A stretch of 64,000 bases of DNA from Epiperipatus broadwayi (taxonomy: Eukaryota > Onychophora > Udeonychophora > Euonychophora > Peripatidae): NCBI GenBank assembly GCA_028023455.1, contig JAQFVV010012477.1, positions 1,359,501-1,423,500 on the forward strand, given 5' to 3'. Of this stretch, positions 25,741 through 35,389 are shown piece by piece. Position numbers and translations under genes: made by a program. Position 1 is the stretch's first letter. Each line of letters starts with the position of its first letter. Below the pieces are notes generated by a model. It did not search any database and was not told the origin of the DNA. It was given only the letters and a program-made list of their open reading frames with translations.

Positions 25741-25862
25741 ACTGGTTTTTACATTTAAACCACTAAACATCACATGATCACTATCTCATCCATTGATTGC
25801 TCTTGTTAGCACAAGATGGCACTACTATATGGAGAGTTTTGCTGGTTCTTACATTGTGATAG
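25740..25862 (+). repeat. Partial copy of the 39-kb foldback family
   Basis: AAACCACTAAACATCACATG followed by ATGGCACTACTATATGGAGA and GTTTTGCTGG reproduces the left flank and right arm of the element at 38.98-39.22 kb, with the interior and left arm missing. Confidence 0.6.
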
Positions 25863-26814
25863 GTATTTTTAAAATTGTATTTAGAATAATAGCTAGCCTC
25901 TTGAGTGATATTTAGAATTTTTTAAGCTAAGAAGAGCAAAATATTAATCAAATGATGTACCAACAGAGTATTAAATAAAGTTTTATGGAATGTTTTTATG
26001 TTCCAAAAATATTCTGAGAGATCAAAATTATAGTGTGCATGTGAAAGTAATACAAAAGGTATTAATTAAAGTAAAATCTGAATGTGATGAATATCACTGA
26101 AATTAAAGTGAATAAATACCATTTTTTATATTATTAAAATAATTATATTCTTATTTTGTAGTTAAAATAGACATATGATAAATATGAGCTATAAAATTAT
26201 TATAAAATTATCTTATAATGAATTGTTGGAGTAAAGAAATTATTATTGAAGACTATTTTTTTTAAATGTATAATGATGAATATGTTGAGTATGAAAATTT
26301 TATAGAACTATTGAGATCCATGACTCATTATGAAAGAACATTGTAGTGTATGAACATTTATAATTATGAATATGTTTTTTGGAGTAATAGTATTATAATG
26401 TATTAAGAGTCATAGAATTAGAGAAAAGTACTATGATTATAATAGAAGAATATTTTTATTTCTATGAAAGTGTAAAATTATTTAAAGGTTTAATCTAGAA
26501 AAATGCTAGAATATTTTAATAAGTGTTCAATTAAAGTAATATATATATTATTATTTCAAAATAGTAAATATATTGACGTTAAAATTAGTTACTATTTGTG
26601 TAAATATAATTTTTTGAGAGTAATCTTTTTTTTTTATTTTATAATGATTTAATTTTGTAAATAGAATATTTGTACATTTTGAAAACATATTTGTTGATCT
26701 AATAAATTATTAAATGTTGTTTTTAATTAACCATATGTTTATTTTCTTTTTGTACCCAAATCATTATGAATCACTCTAACCACACATATGCATTATAAGA
26801 ATTGATTATATCAT

Positions 26815-26985
26815 AGAGGCGCAACTCTCATTACAGTAGCACCACTCAGTGCAAGCCAATCAATGGATGCAGGAAGGTTTGTTGGCAGTAGATAGTGATT
26901 TTATGCACAAACCTTCCTACATCCATTGAATACTCTGGCTTGCACTGAATTCGGCTACTGTATGAAGAGGGGTGGTGGTATAGGA
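26815..26985. repeat. Foldback MITE of the 39-kb family
   Basis: The left arm (about 26820-26880: AACTCTCATTACAGTAGCAC, then TGCAAGCCAATCAATGGATG) is the inverted partner of the right arm (about 26918-26975: CATCCATTGAATACTCTGGC, then GGCTACTGTATGAAGAGG). The short core contains TAGATAGTGATTTTATGCAC, also found at 39.12 kb. It lies directly before the decayed LINE starting near 26990. Confidence 0.72.
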
Positions 26986-26989
26986 GTTA

Positions 26990-29900
26990 TGTCAAAAAAT
27001 ATTTAAGCACTGTTAAATGTCAAAAACATTTGTGGTATTGAGATAAGGTGAGGAAGACAGCAATGGATGGTGGCTATAGTGTATGTAGCCACTGGAGATA
27101 ATCAAACTATAATGAACTGGAACAGTAACATATATGACTACCAAGTTAAGGATATACAGAATTTCAAAAAAGGAAAACAATAATAATTATAGAGGATATG
27201 AATGGGCATATGGAAGAAATTGATATTGTAAATAACAAGAATGGAAAGTTTTTGAAGAATCATTTTGGAGAGTGAATTTGAGCATTGGAAATTTATAAGG
27301 GAAAACACATGTGATCTAGAAATAATATATTTCATACAATATATTATGTATTAATAGAAAAAGAATGAACAAAATATAAAAAAAATTAAGGTGTTTGATA
27401 ATGAAGAGAGAGAGAGAGAGAGTAGTAATAGTGATCATAATTTCTTTACAAAAGAAATGTTTAGTACTGTGAAGGGAAATAGTAATAAAAATAGAAAGGA
27501 TAGTGAAAGATGTGGATAGAGAATGAATGATGAGAATATATTAGAAGAATGTAAAATAAAAGTTGAAGAAACCATGGAAGAGTTGGTTGACAATGAATAT
27601 AAGAACTTGTGTGGTGAAGTAGAAAAGTGTCAAATAGGGTTTAGGTGAGAATATTCAAAATAATAAAAGTAATAGAAAAGTGAGAGTTTGTAAAAGGCTA
27701 TAAGAGAGAGAAAAAAGCATGCAGAGAATATAAATGTGCTATTAAAAACAACGGAAGTGAAAAAGATATTAATGTTAAATGGGAAAAGTATTTAGAAAAA
27801 AAAGTTGGCCAAAATAGATAATTATAGAGGGAAAATAAAATTAAATAGTAAGTTTTTGGAGAATAGAAATAAAAGAGGAAGAGATGGGAGTATAAAATTT
27901 CAGAAATATATTAAAAGAAGGAATGTAGGGGAGACAAAAATAGTATTACTAGATAATGAGGGAATAGCAAGTAGTTCTACAGAAAAATTAGAGATAATCT
28001 TAAGTAAGTATGCAATGGATATAGAAAAGATGCTAGATGTGAAGGACAGAGTGGTAACAAACATAAAAGCATATGGAAATGGAAATATTAGGTTTACAGA
28101 AAATGAAGTGAATGAGGTGGGGATAAAATTGAAAAGTGGAAAGGCAATAGGTTTAGAGGAATGGGTAGCAGAGATGGTAATGAATTTATGATATAGGGCA
28201 AATTTAAACCTATTATCATGTATTAACAAGATGACACAGAAGAGAGATTTTTTTGGATAGTTAAAGTAATACAAAAGTAAGACTACTATTTAAAAGAAAT
28301 AGTAAGGATAATAGAAAGTTAATTAATTATAGACCAATAGCAGTAACATCAGTGTTATGTAGTTTTGCATATATCGTGTCTAGAAGGATTGCAAAATAGA
28401 TGGAAGAAAGTAATATAGTAGAACAAATGAAAGGAGGTTTTCCATTGGATAGGCATATAAGAGATAGTTTATTTGTAGTTACACAACTTAAACAAATGAG
28501 TAGAAAGACAGTCAGACAGATATGGTTTTTATAGATATAGAAAAGGCATATGATATAGTAAATAGAAATATATTATGGATAAGTTTAGTAAATTTGGGAG
28601 TGGATTGAGTTTTAGTGGATCATATTAAGTAATTGTATGAAAATAATTACTATATATATTAATTACTGAATATAAAATCAGATAAAGGTAAAAATGGGGT
28701 GGGACTAAAGCAAGGGTGCCCTTTCCCACCTATTTTGTTCTTGTTGTATTTGAAAGAAATGGAGAGATCAATAGAAAAACTAGGAACAGAGATAGAAATA
28801 CCATTAATAGGTGGCAAGGGAGTGTATACATTGTCTAGTCTTTTATTTGCAGATGTTGTCTTTTTGTTTACAGAAAGAAGAGAAGATATGGAAGTTATGC
28901 TGAAGACATGTGCGGGGGGGGGGGGTAATGTGATGGGGATTAAATTTAGTGAAGACAAATCATAGGTACTGATGATAAATACTGGGGAAAGAGAAAGCAA
29001 ATAATTTTTATTGTAGGATATAAAGTTAAGTGTGATGAATAAGTATAACTATTTGGGAATCATCTTATGTAATTTGAGAAATTGCTCAAATGAATGGGAG
29101 AAAAAAAAAATGAAGCAAAGAACAGAAATGGATTGATAAAAAAATTAACAGTGATTTCATATAATAAATATGATGTAGCTAGAATTGTATGGAAGGGAGT
29201 GGGAGTAGCAGGGTTAACATATGGTAATGATGCATTACATGTTAGCAAAAGGATATTAGATTATTTAAAAAAAGTACAAAGAGAAGTAGGAAGACATGAA
29301 TTAGATGCAAATGTGTGAATGGCAAAAGAGGCAATTCAAGGAGAAATGGGATGGTCAAGTTTTTATATGAGAGATGCAAAGTGCAAAATAAAAATATTCA
29401 ATAGATTGCAGTTTATGGATGACAAAAGAATAGCAATATAGTATTTAATTGGGTATGAGTAAAGGGTAGGCTTCAAAATGGGTGAGAAAGATGGTATGGT
29501 ATGCAAAAGATTTGGATAAAGATTTTATGTCAGTATACTTATACAAAAGATGGAATTATTGTGTTAGAATGGTTGAATATAACAATTGCAAGGAATGGGA
29601 TAGAAGAATAGATGCATTGATAAAGAATAGGGAGTTGGAGAGATGAAGAACTAGTATGAAGAGTAAAAAGGATTTATATATATATATATAGAAATAAACA
29701 GAATATTGGGTACAAGTTAGTTTATGATAATAGCAAAAAAAATAGTTTACTGTTTAAGGTTCAAATATGATCTTTAGCATTAAGGGAATATACTCATAAA
29801 TGGAAAAATGTGGGTGATTTAGTCTGCAAGATGTGTAAGGAAAGCATAAAAAATATTAGGCATCTGTTAATTGAATGTAAATGCTTGCAAGTAAAAAGGG

Positions 29901-30096
29901 CACAAATAATGAAGCTGTGAGAAAATAAATACAAACAAAGAGATTATATAGAAGGTGGGTTTGTGGTTTTTTATGCTGGGTTTGGAAAGGGGGGGGATTT
30001 ATATATAAAGGCAATGGAGTTGACAAATGTTGTGGAAATGGAATGGAGCAGGATATGGGAAAACTTAGGGTGGGAATGGAAAGGGAAAAGTGGCTA
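26990..30096 (+). pseudogene. Near full-length, dead non-LTR retrotransposon (LINE)
   Basis: LINE domains occur in order on the + strand, broken by many stops and frameshifts. An apurinic-type endonuclease block lies at about 27080-27260 (IIIIEDMNGHMEEIDIVNN, matching the GDxNxH signature with G changed to E). A basic linker and pre-RT region follows at 27800-28190. RT motifs are NYRPIAVTSV (about 28325), FIDIEKAYDIVNRNILW (about 28530), VGLKQGCPFPPILFLLYL (about 28700) and LLFADVVFLF (about 28840). In the last one the second catalytic Asp of FADD is replaced by Val. A CCHC knuckle (CKMCKESIKNIRHLLIECKC) lies near 29830-29885, and the ORF ends by about 30096. No poly-A or microsatellite tail or target duplication was identified. 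The layout (endonuclease, RT, CCHC) fits an RTE- or I-related clade, which I cannot pin down. ORFs on the opposite strand are shadows. Confidence 0.85.
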
Positions 30097-30568
30097 ACAG
30101 CTTTCTCTTGGCATGATAACTGAGTGATTCCTGATTCTGATAAAGTAGAAATCACAGTGCATCTCATCATTATCTCATCTCACCTCTGTGAAAAACAGCT
30201 TATGTATGCATAAAGAATGGTGATCACATGATGTTTGATGGTTCAATTGAATATATCTTGGTATAATTGCACATCATTAAAAATATATGATTATTATATT
30301 ATGAATATTGAAGATATTACTTAATGAATCTTAAGAATGATATAATGCAAATTTTTCATTATCTTATTCATTGATTATAATAAAGCTTGATGATTTTTAA
30401 AATCCCATGTGAAAAACACAATGATAAATTATAATGCATAATAAGATGAAATTATTTTGAGCTTATTTAAGATAAAAATATTATTGTTGGTAGTTTCTAA
30501 TTTTAATCTGGTTTAACTGACTAGCAAATTACTAAAATGAGTTTATAAATAAGAATTATAGATATAAT

Positions 30569-30975
30569 AAACATCTCCATACTTCCCTATTCTTTTTAAA
30601 TACATATAAATAAAGATACAATAAAAGACAAATGACCCCTAAGATGCATTTCCTGGTGAACCAGCACTCATCAGTTGGCCCAGGTCACAATCTCTCATAT
30701 ACATCTTTATTATATGCAAAGTATTTATCTAGAGCAAATTGTTACATTTTCATTTACCATTGGCAAACTTCCTCCACTCACAACTTTGACACCATCTATT
30801 TCAGATAAATACACTAATGATTATTACTAATCATTTTCGAAACTAGAGATTATCTCTAGCACAGATATAAACTTTAAACCTCAGTTAAAGATTAATATAT
30901 ATGATTTTTTAAAATTTACACACACGGAGTTATTCACCTTTCGCTATCCCGTATGTAATATCTTTATATACATAA
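30569..30975 (+). repeat. Family A repeat, copy 1 (direct)
   Basis: This ~405-bp unit starts AACATCTCCATACTTCCC. It contains AACCAGCACTCATCAGTTGG, TTTACCATTGGCAAACTTCC, a GAAACTAGAGATTATCTC hairpin and CGGAGTTATTCACC, and ends ATCCCGTATGTAATATC. The same blocks recur in copies 2-6 up to 33.36 kb. It has no coding capacity. On the minus strand it includes a hammerhead-like motif (30627-30688). Confidence 0.85.
30627..30688 (-). ncRNA. Hammerhead-like ribozyme motif, decayed copy
   Basis: The minus strand reads CTGATGA (30668-30674), a 15-nt stem-II segment (30653-30667) and GAAA (30649-30652). The stem II of this copy is altered: GTGCT no longer pairs with the 3' half, but CTGG/CCAG can form a shifted 4-bp hairpin. 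The flanks GACCTGGGCCAA and ATTTGTC could form an imperfect stem I. Probably inactive. Confidence 0.45.
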
Positions 30976-31229
30976 TAAACATCTCCATACTTCTCCATTC
31001 TTTTTAAATACATATAAATAAAGATACAATAAAAGACAAATAACCCCAATATATATTTCGTCCAGAACCAGCACTCATCAGTTGGCCCAGGTCACAATCC
31101 TATACATCTTTATTATATGCAAAGTATTTATCTATAGTAAATTGTTACATTTTCATTTACCATTGGCAAACTTCCTCCATTCAGAACTTTGATGCCATCC
31201 ATTTCAGATAAATACACTAATGATTATTA
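30972..31229 (+). repeat. Family A repeat, copy 2 (direct, 3' truncated)
   Basis: It starts AACATCTCCATACTTCTCC directly after copy 1 and follows the same block order. It stops after the GATAAATACACTAATGATTA block, where copy 3 begins. Copy 1 to copy 2 spacing measured at the GAAA motif is 407 bp. Copy 2 to copy 3 is 265 bp because of the truncation. Confidence 0.85.
31035..31096 (-). ncRNA. Hammerhead-like ribozyme motif with UA cleavage site
   Basis: The minus strand has CTGATGA (31075-31081), 15 nt, GAAA (31056-31059), a stem-III-like segment and GGTTA|TTTGTC. Here U16.1 and H17 would be U and A, and TTTGTC can pair with the GGGCCAA that precedes CTGATGA, with one mismatch and one wobble. 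Stem II is weakened (TGGAC in place of AGCAC). This copy best preserves the cleavage-site side, while copy 3 best preserves stem II. Confidence 0.5.
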
Positions 31230-31636
31230 GTAGATATAATAAATGTCTCCTTACTTCCCCATTCTTTTTAAATCCATGTAAATAAAGATACAATAAAAGA
31301 CAAATGACACCCAAGATGCATTTCGTGCTGAACCAGCACTCATCAGTTCACCCAGGTCACTATCTCTCATATATATCTTTATTATATGCAAAGTATTTAT
31401 CTAGAGTAAATTGTTACATTTTCATTTACCATTGTCAAACTTCCTCAACTCACAGCTTTGGCGCCACCCATTTCAGATAAATACATTAATGATTATTACT
31501 AATCATTTTCGAAACTAGAGATTATCTTTAGCACAGATATAAACTTTAAACCTCAGTTAAAGATTAATATATCTGATTTTTTTAAATTTACATACACAGA
31601 GTTATTTACCTTTTTCTGTCCCGTATGTAATTTCTG
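31230..31636 (+). repeat. Family A repeat, copy 3 (direct)
   Basis: A full-length unit beginning AATGTCTCCTTACTTCCCC and ending TGTCCCGTATGTAATT. It abuts the first inverted copy. Same block order as copy 1. Confidence 0.85.
31309..31361 (-). ncRNA. Hammerhead-like motif with perfect stem II
   Basis: On the minus strand CTGATGA (31340-31346) is followed by GTGCTGGTTCAGCAC (31325-31339), a perfect 5-bp stem with a 5-nt loop, then GAAA (31321-31324). ATGC and GTGT can form a short stem III with two wobbles, ending in GTC. The base after GTC is A, so the stem I pairing with the sequence before CTGATGA is out of register by one base. The arrangement is that of a type I hammerhead. Activity of this copy is uncertain. 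Confidence 0.6.
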
Positions 31637-31745
31637 AAATGGATGACGTCAAAGTTGTGAGTGGAGGATGTTTGCCAATGGTAAATAAAAATGTAACAAT
31701 TTATTCTAGATAAATACTTTGCATATAATAAAGATGTATATAAGA

Positions 31746-32242
31746 CAGGGGTGGGCAATTGTTTTGGCTCGAGGGCCACATAGGTTGGCAGAGGGTCGCA
31801 TCAGGGACCATTTTGTGGAAGCAAAGGTTAGTGGAGGTCTGCACCTTTTTTTCATGACACAATAAACACACTGCTTTATTCCCTGTATTACCAAAGAAAT
31901 ATTTGTTTGTCCATTCTTCATTAAACACATGACATTCATTACCAATTTTACATTTTTTCAGAGGGTTCATGGTTTCACTAAAGTTGGAAATGTATATATT
32001 TGCTAATGCAAAGACAAAAATTGAAATTAATCAAATCAACTGGAAAAGCACTGCACATCGTATCTACACTGTGCATGTGTATTGATGTGGCCATCCTAGT
32101 GGAAAATACGAGATAAATATTCGGTCACGCAATGGGAAGGAAATTTCAGTCGAAGGCAGATTTTTCTGATTGTCTTGGCAGGCTGCATAAAAACTCTTAG
32201 AGGGCTGCATGTGGCCCTCGGGCCGCTATTTGTCCACCCCTG
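31746..32242 (-). mobile_element. Non-autonomous hAT transposon with 8-bp TSD
   Basis: The ends are CAGGGGTGGGCAATTGTTTT and, inverted, CGCTATTTGTCCACCCCTG. The inner parts GAGGGCCACAT and ATGTGGCCCTC are also inverted. A perfect 8-bp duplication, ATATAAGA, flanks it at 31738-31745 and 32243-32250. Terminal CAGGGGTG, a GGGCC-rich subterminal region and an 8-bp TSD are all classic hAT features. At 497 bp it cannot be autonomous, but it still carries the start of a transposase gene on the minus strand (see 31814-31970). It is therefore an internal-deletion derivative rather than an unrelated MITE. It sits inside a family A repeat and is younger than that repeat. Confidence 0.95.
31814..31970 (-). 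pseudogene. Truncated hAT transposase N-terminus (BED-type finger)
   Basis: From ATG at 31970 the minus strand reads a short basic start, then ECHVFNEEWTNKYFF, then AVCLLCHEK. This is the N-terminal segment of GTF2IRD2-like hAT transposases, in which a Trp and the CxxC pair begin a BED-like zinc finger. The His half of the finger and everything after it are lost. The frame then runs into the 3' terminal region of the element. The start codon lies ~270 bp inside the right TIR, a sensible position for an original transposase start. The C-terminal half of a related transposase lies at 9274-10019. Confidence 0.8.
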
Positions 32243-32961
32243 ATATAAGAGATTGTGAGGTTCAGCCCGAAATGCATCTTGGGGGTCATTTGTCTTTTAT
32301 TGTATCTTTATTTATATGTATTTAAAAAGAATGGGGAAATATGGAGATGTTTATTATATCTATAAAGATATTACATACGAGACAGAAAAGGGTAAATAAC
32401 TCCGTGTGTGTAAATTAAAAAAAATCAGATATATTAATCTTTAATTGAGGTTTAAAGTTTATATCTGTGCTAGAGATAATCTCTAGTTTCGAAAATGATT
32501 AGTAATAATCATTTGTGTATTTATCTGAAATGGATGGCGTCAAAGTTGTGAGCGGAGGAAGTTTGCCAATGGTAAATAAAAATGTAACAAATAAGAATTA
32601 TTGAGTAGATTTATTTTTAGATTATTATTGTTTTTATATATCTAGGTGTATGTAAAAGCCCTTATTACATATGGCTATATTAATTAATGTGTTAATTGCA
32701 AAAATAATAAGAATCTGAGATTGGGTTTATATTGCAGAATTTATTTCAGGAAAGATAGATTATTTTATTGCAGTAAGTAAATGTTAAATAGTTTAGTACT
32801 TCAATTTATATATTATTTATCATTTATTTTTGAAGTATGAGCCATGAGAGTATTACATATAGTACAGGGAAGTAGGTACTGGTGATATTCCTACGCCATT
32901 GGGGATGTATATCTTTTTGGGTGTATTCTTAATGTTAAAATGCATGTGTACTTTATAGGTA

Positions 32962-33356
32962 TATTAAACAATCTCCATACTTCCCCATTCTTTTTAAATT
33001 CATATAAATAAAATGACCGCCAAGATGCATTTCATGCTGAACCAGCTCTCATCAGTTGGTCCAGTTCACTATCTCCCATATGTATCTCGATTATATGAGG
33101 AGTATTTACCTATAGTAAATTGTTACACTTTATTTACTATTGTCAAACTCACACCACTCCCATCTTTGACACCATCCACCTCATATAAATACAATAATAA
33201 TTATTACTAATCATTTTCTAATCTAAGGATTATATCTAGCGCAGATATAAAGTTTAAACCTGTTAAAGATTAATATATCTGATTTTTTTATTTTTTTATA
33301 AACATTCACACACATGGAATTATTCACCTTTCTCTTTCCCATGTGTAATATCTTAT
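32962..33356 (+). repeat. Family A repeat, copy 6 (direct)
   Basis: It runs from AATCTCCATACTTCCCCATT to TTTCCCATGTGTAATATC with the same block order as copies 1 and 3, at lower identity. The copy lacks the ATAAAGATACAATAAAAGAC segment. Confidence 0.8.
33013..33070 (-). ncRNA. Hammerhead-like ribozyme motif, diverged copy
   Basis: Minus strand: GGACCAACTGATGA (core at 33049-33055), stem-II segment GAGCTGGTTCAGCAT (33034-33048; three Watson-Crick pairs plus one G-U), then GAAA (33030-33033). The 15-nt spacing is the same as in the other copies. Confidence 0.45.
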
Positions 33357-33399
33357 AGATATATTTCAGTATTTAACTGAACCGTTTGTAAGAAAGCTG

Positions 33400-33640
33400 A
33401 GCTGGTAGTTAAATTAATTGTTAATTAATTGTTAATTCAAACATTAGTTAGCCGGTAGTTAATTAATTAGTATTTAAATTAATTAGTTAATTAATAGATT
33501 ATTAACTTAGTAATTGTTTATTAGATTTATGGTAAATCATTAATTAATTAGAAATAATTATATATTTAGATGAACTGGTTATTATTATAGTTACAGTAGT
33601 GTTAAATTGATAATTGATTAATATGTAAGTAGCTGATTGA
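33400..33640. repeat. Degenerate TTAATTAA-rich tract
   Basis: Many overlapping copies of TTAATTAATTAG and GTTAATTAATTG, with two TTAGCCGGTAGTTAATTAAT-like blocks. A low-complexity tandem array with no coding potential. Confidence 0.65.
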
Positions 33641-33732
33641 TTAGTTGCTGCATAGGTAAAGATACAATATATATATTATTTAAATACAAGTAGATTGTCT
33701 CTCTCTCTATATATATATATACATATTACAAA

Positions 33733-34270
33733 ATACCATCATCATCATCATTTTCAACTATTATCGATCCAATAAATGATAAAGATCTCAACAAGTTCAC
33801 TCTATCTTTTCCAATTTCATGTCTCTTCTCTACAGCATAATAGACACTTCCCAATTTCATCTATCCATCTCACTTATGGTCCCCTTCTAGCTATTTTACA
33901 ATCTCATGAAATCTAGTTTAAGATATCAATTGTCCATCTAATAGCACTTACATCCCAATTCCAATTCAGAATGTCAATTCTTTCAATTTATGTCAGTAAC
34001 TCCTTTTTGTTCTCTCTCACATGCATTTAATTTTTTGAACTTTTTTTGTTACTTTTCACATACATATTCCTATACTTCACTGACATGTCTAATATCTCTG
34101 TGTTGATCTTCTGTTAAGTGTCCAAGTCACAAATCCATATTGGTAAAACCCATTTATTTAAGTCTTTCCTTTCAACCATAAATGGATATTTTCTTTAATA
34201 TTATGTTGTTTCTATCAAAATTCTCCATTCAAGTTTATTTCAATGATGTCAAATATGCCACAAATTAATC
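33733..34270 (-). pseudogene. RTE-type LINE 3' end with (ATG)n tail
   Basis: Read on the minus strand, a heavily broken frame runs through WNWDVSAIRWTIDIL, then a basic RGP block and a W-rich end (LVEIFIIYWIDNS). It is followed at once by (ATG)n (CATCATCATCAT on the + strand at about 33733). The order of a Trp/Arg segment, GRP/RW and an aromatic last helix with a trinucleotide tail is typical of the C-terminus of RTE-type LINEs. RT and endonuclease parts were not recognised upstream (higher coordinates). Same type as the fragment at 54233-54420. Confidence 0.55.
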
Positions 34271-34740
34271 TTAACTTCATTATATTTGTTGGCTGAACAT
34301 TCCAGTACTGAATCAAGAATAAAATATACATTTTAATGCTTATCAGCTTGCTACATTATTTTCTTAATACTATGTATAAATGTATTTAGAGTTTGAGATG
34401 ATCTAAGTCTAACATTAAAATCATTAAAAAAACATTTCTTAGTTTCAAATATAATATAAGATGCAAAAGACAGCAACATATACTTCTTATTAATTTTTAA
34501 TTTAAGTTTTAAATTGACTTTCATAAATTAAATCTAAAAGTTTATATAACAAACTCATTATATTCTAAATTTTCTAAATATTTAATATAATTTTCAATAT
34601 TCTGTTTTGTATCTGTCTCATATTTTAAAAAATGAAAATTAGAGTATAAAAACATTTAAATTCTGAAGTCTTATCCTTTAAAGTTTATATTTCGGCTCTA
34701 TATTCATCAGTACAAAAAATTAAATTAAATTTTTACATGA

Positions 34741-34802
34741 TAATCTGAACCAACTTTTGACTGTTGGTTTAGCATGAAATATGTATATTGGTGATTATTT
34801 AT
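34741..34802 (+). ncRNA. Hammerhead-like motif, core mutated
   Basis: GAACCAA, then CTTTTGA (34754-34760, for CTGATGA), a 15-nt segment, then GAAA (34776-34779) and GATTA|TTTATC. Stem II is weak (CTGTT against AGCAT). Recognisable by position and flanks, but not expected to cleave. Confidence 0.35.
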
Positions 34803-35215
34803 CTCTTCAACATATATGTGTTCAAGTGTATCAGTGTTATGAGATGGAGTGGAGAGTGGTGGGTTGTGTGAAAGTCTGTGCTCATATACCCTATATATTA
34901 CATATAGTGATATGGTATATAATAAGCCTGTATTTCAGTTATTATAGAGTAGAGTTGTCTGCTCATTCCTTGTATATATATTAAATGGATTATGTCCTGT
35001 ACATGAGGGGTCAGATTGACTTTAGGACAACATGGGTGTGATGAGAATCTCAGCCTAAGGGTGGCCTTTGAGCATTCCATCATCGGATTTTCAATTGGAT
35101 TGACAGTTGAAGAGGTGGAGTGTGGAGTGGATTGAAGCCTGTCCATTAACGTATGAAGATTGACTATTTTAATATATATTTGAGCACTTATTGCATATAT
35201 ATGTAGAGATGATAA

Positions 35216-35275
35216 TCTGGACCAACTGATGATTGCTGGTTTAGCATGAAATGCATATATTGGTGAATATATTTT
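35216..35275 (+). ncRNA. Hammerhead-like motif, intact core
   Basis: CTGGACCAA, CTGATGA (35226-35232), TTGCTGGTTTAGCAT (35233-35247; four Watson-Crick pairs) and GAAA (35248-35251). The presumed stem III is longer here and followed by AATA|TATTTT. Both core strings are intact, but the cleavage-side pairing is unclear. Confidence 0.5.
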
Positions 35276-35389
35276 TGACATATACGTGTTCAAGTGTATC
35301 AGTGTTATGAGATGGAATGGAAAGTGGTGGGTCATGTGAAAGTCTGTGCTCATATACCCTATATATTTTACATAATTATATATAATTAT

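Larger units (their letters stand above)
31637..32600 (-). repeat. Family A repeat, two inverted copies split by a hAT element
   Basis: The reverse-complement blocks appear in reverse order: CTGAAATGGATGACGTC, GTTTGCCAATGGTAAATAAA and AAATACTTTGCATATAATAA. The 497-bp hAT insertion follows (31746-32242). After it come GAAATGCATCTTGGGGGTCA, AAAAGAATGGGGAAATATGG and a second partial inverted copy from about 32351 to 32600. In the interrupted copy the CTGATGA half of the ribozyme-like motif is missing. Only TTCAGCCCGAAATGCATC remains just after the insertion. Confidence 0.85.
34735..35385 (+). repeat. Family B repeat dimer, ~472-bp period, with two motif copies
   Basis: The unit comprises a hammerhead-like motif, then TATATTGGTGATTATTTATC, GTTCAAGTGTATCAGTGTTA, TGAAAGTCTGTGCTCATATA, a central part with TTCAATTGGATTGACAGTTG, and then the next motif. 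The GAAA positions (34776 and 35248) are 472 bp apart. The second unit stops after ACCCTATATATTT. The same dimer, with a 470-bp period, occurs at 48.2-48.9 kb. Many short ORFs overlap it on both strands and are not genes. Confidence 0.8.

Noticed and set aside
33400-33640. TTAATTAA tract as a replication origin or scaffold-attachment site
   Set aside because: It is merely AT-rich and repetitive, with no specific support for such a function.
34898-35353. 151-codon minus-strand ORF
   Set aside because: It lies entirely within the family B non-coding repeat, is interrupted in the other copy at 48.2 kb and contains no domain.
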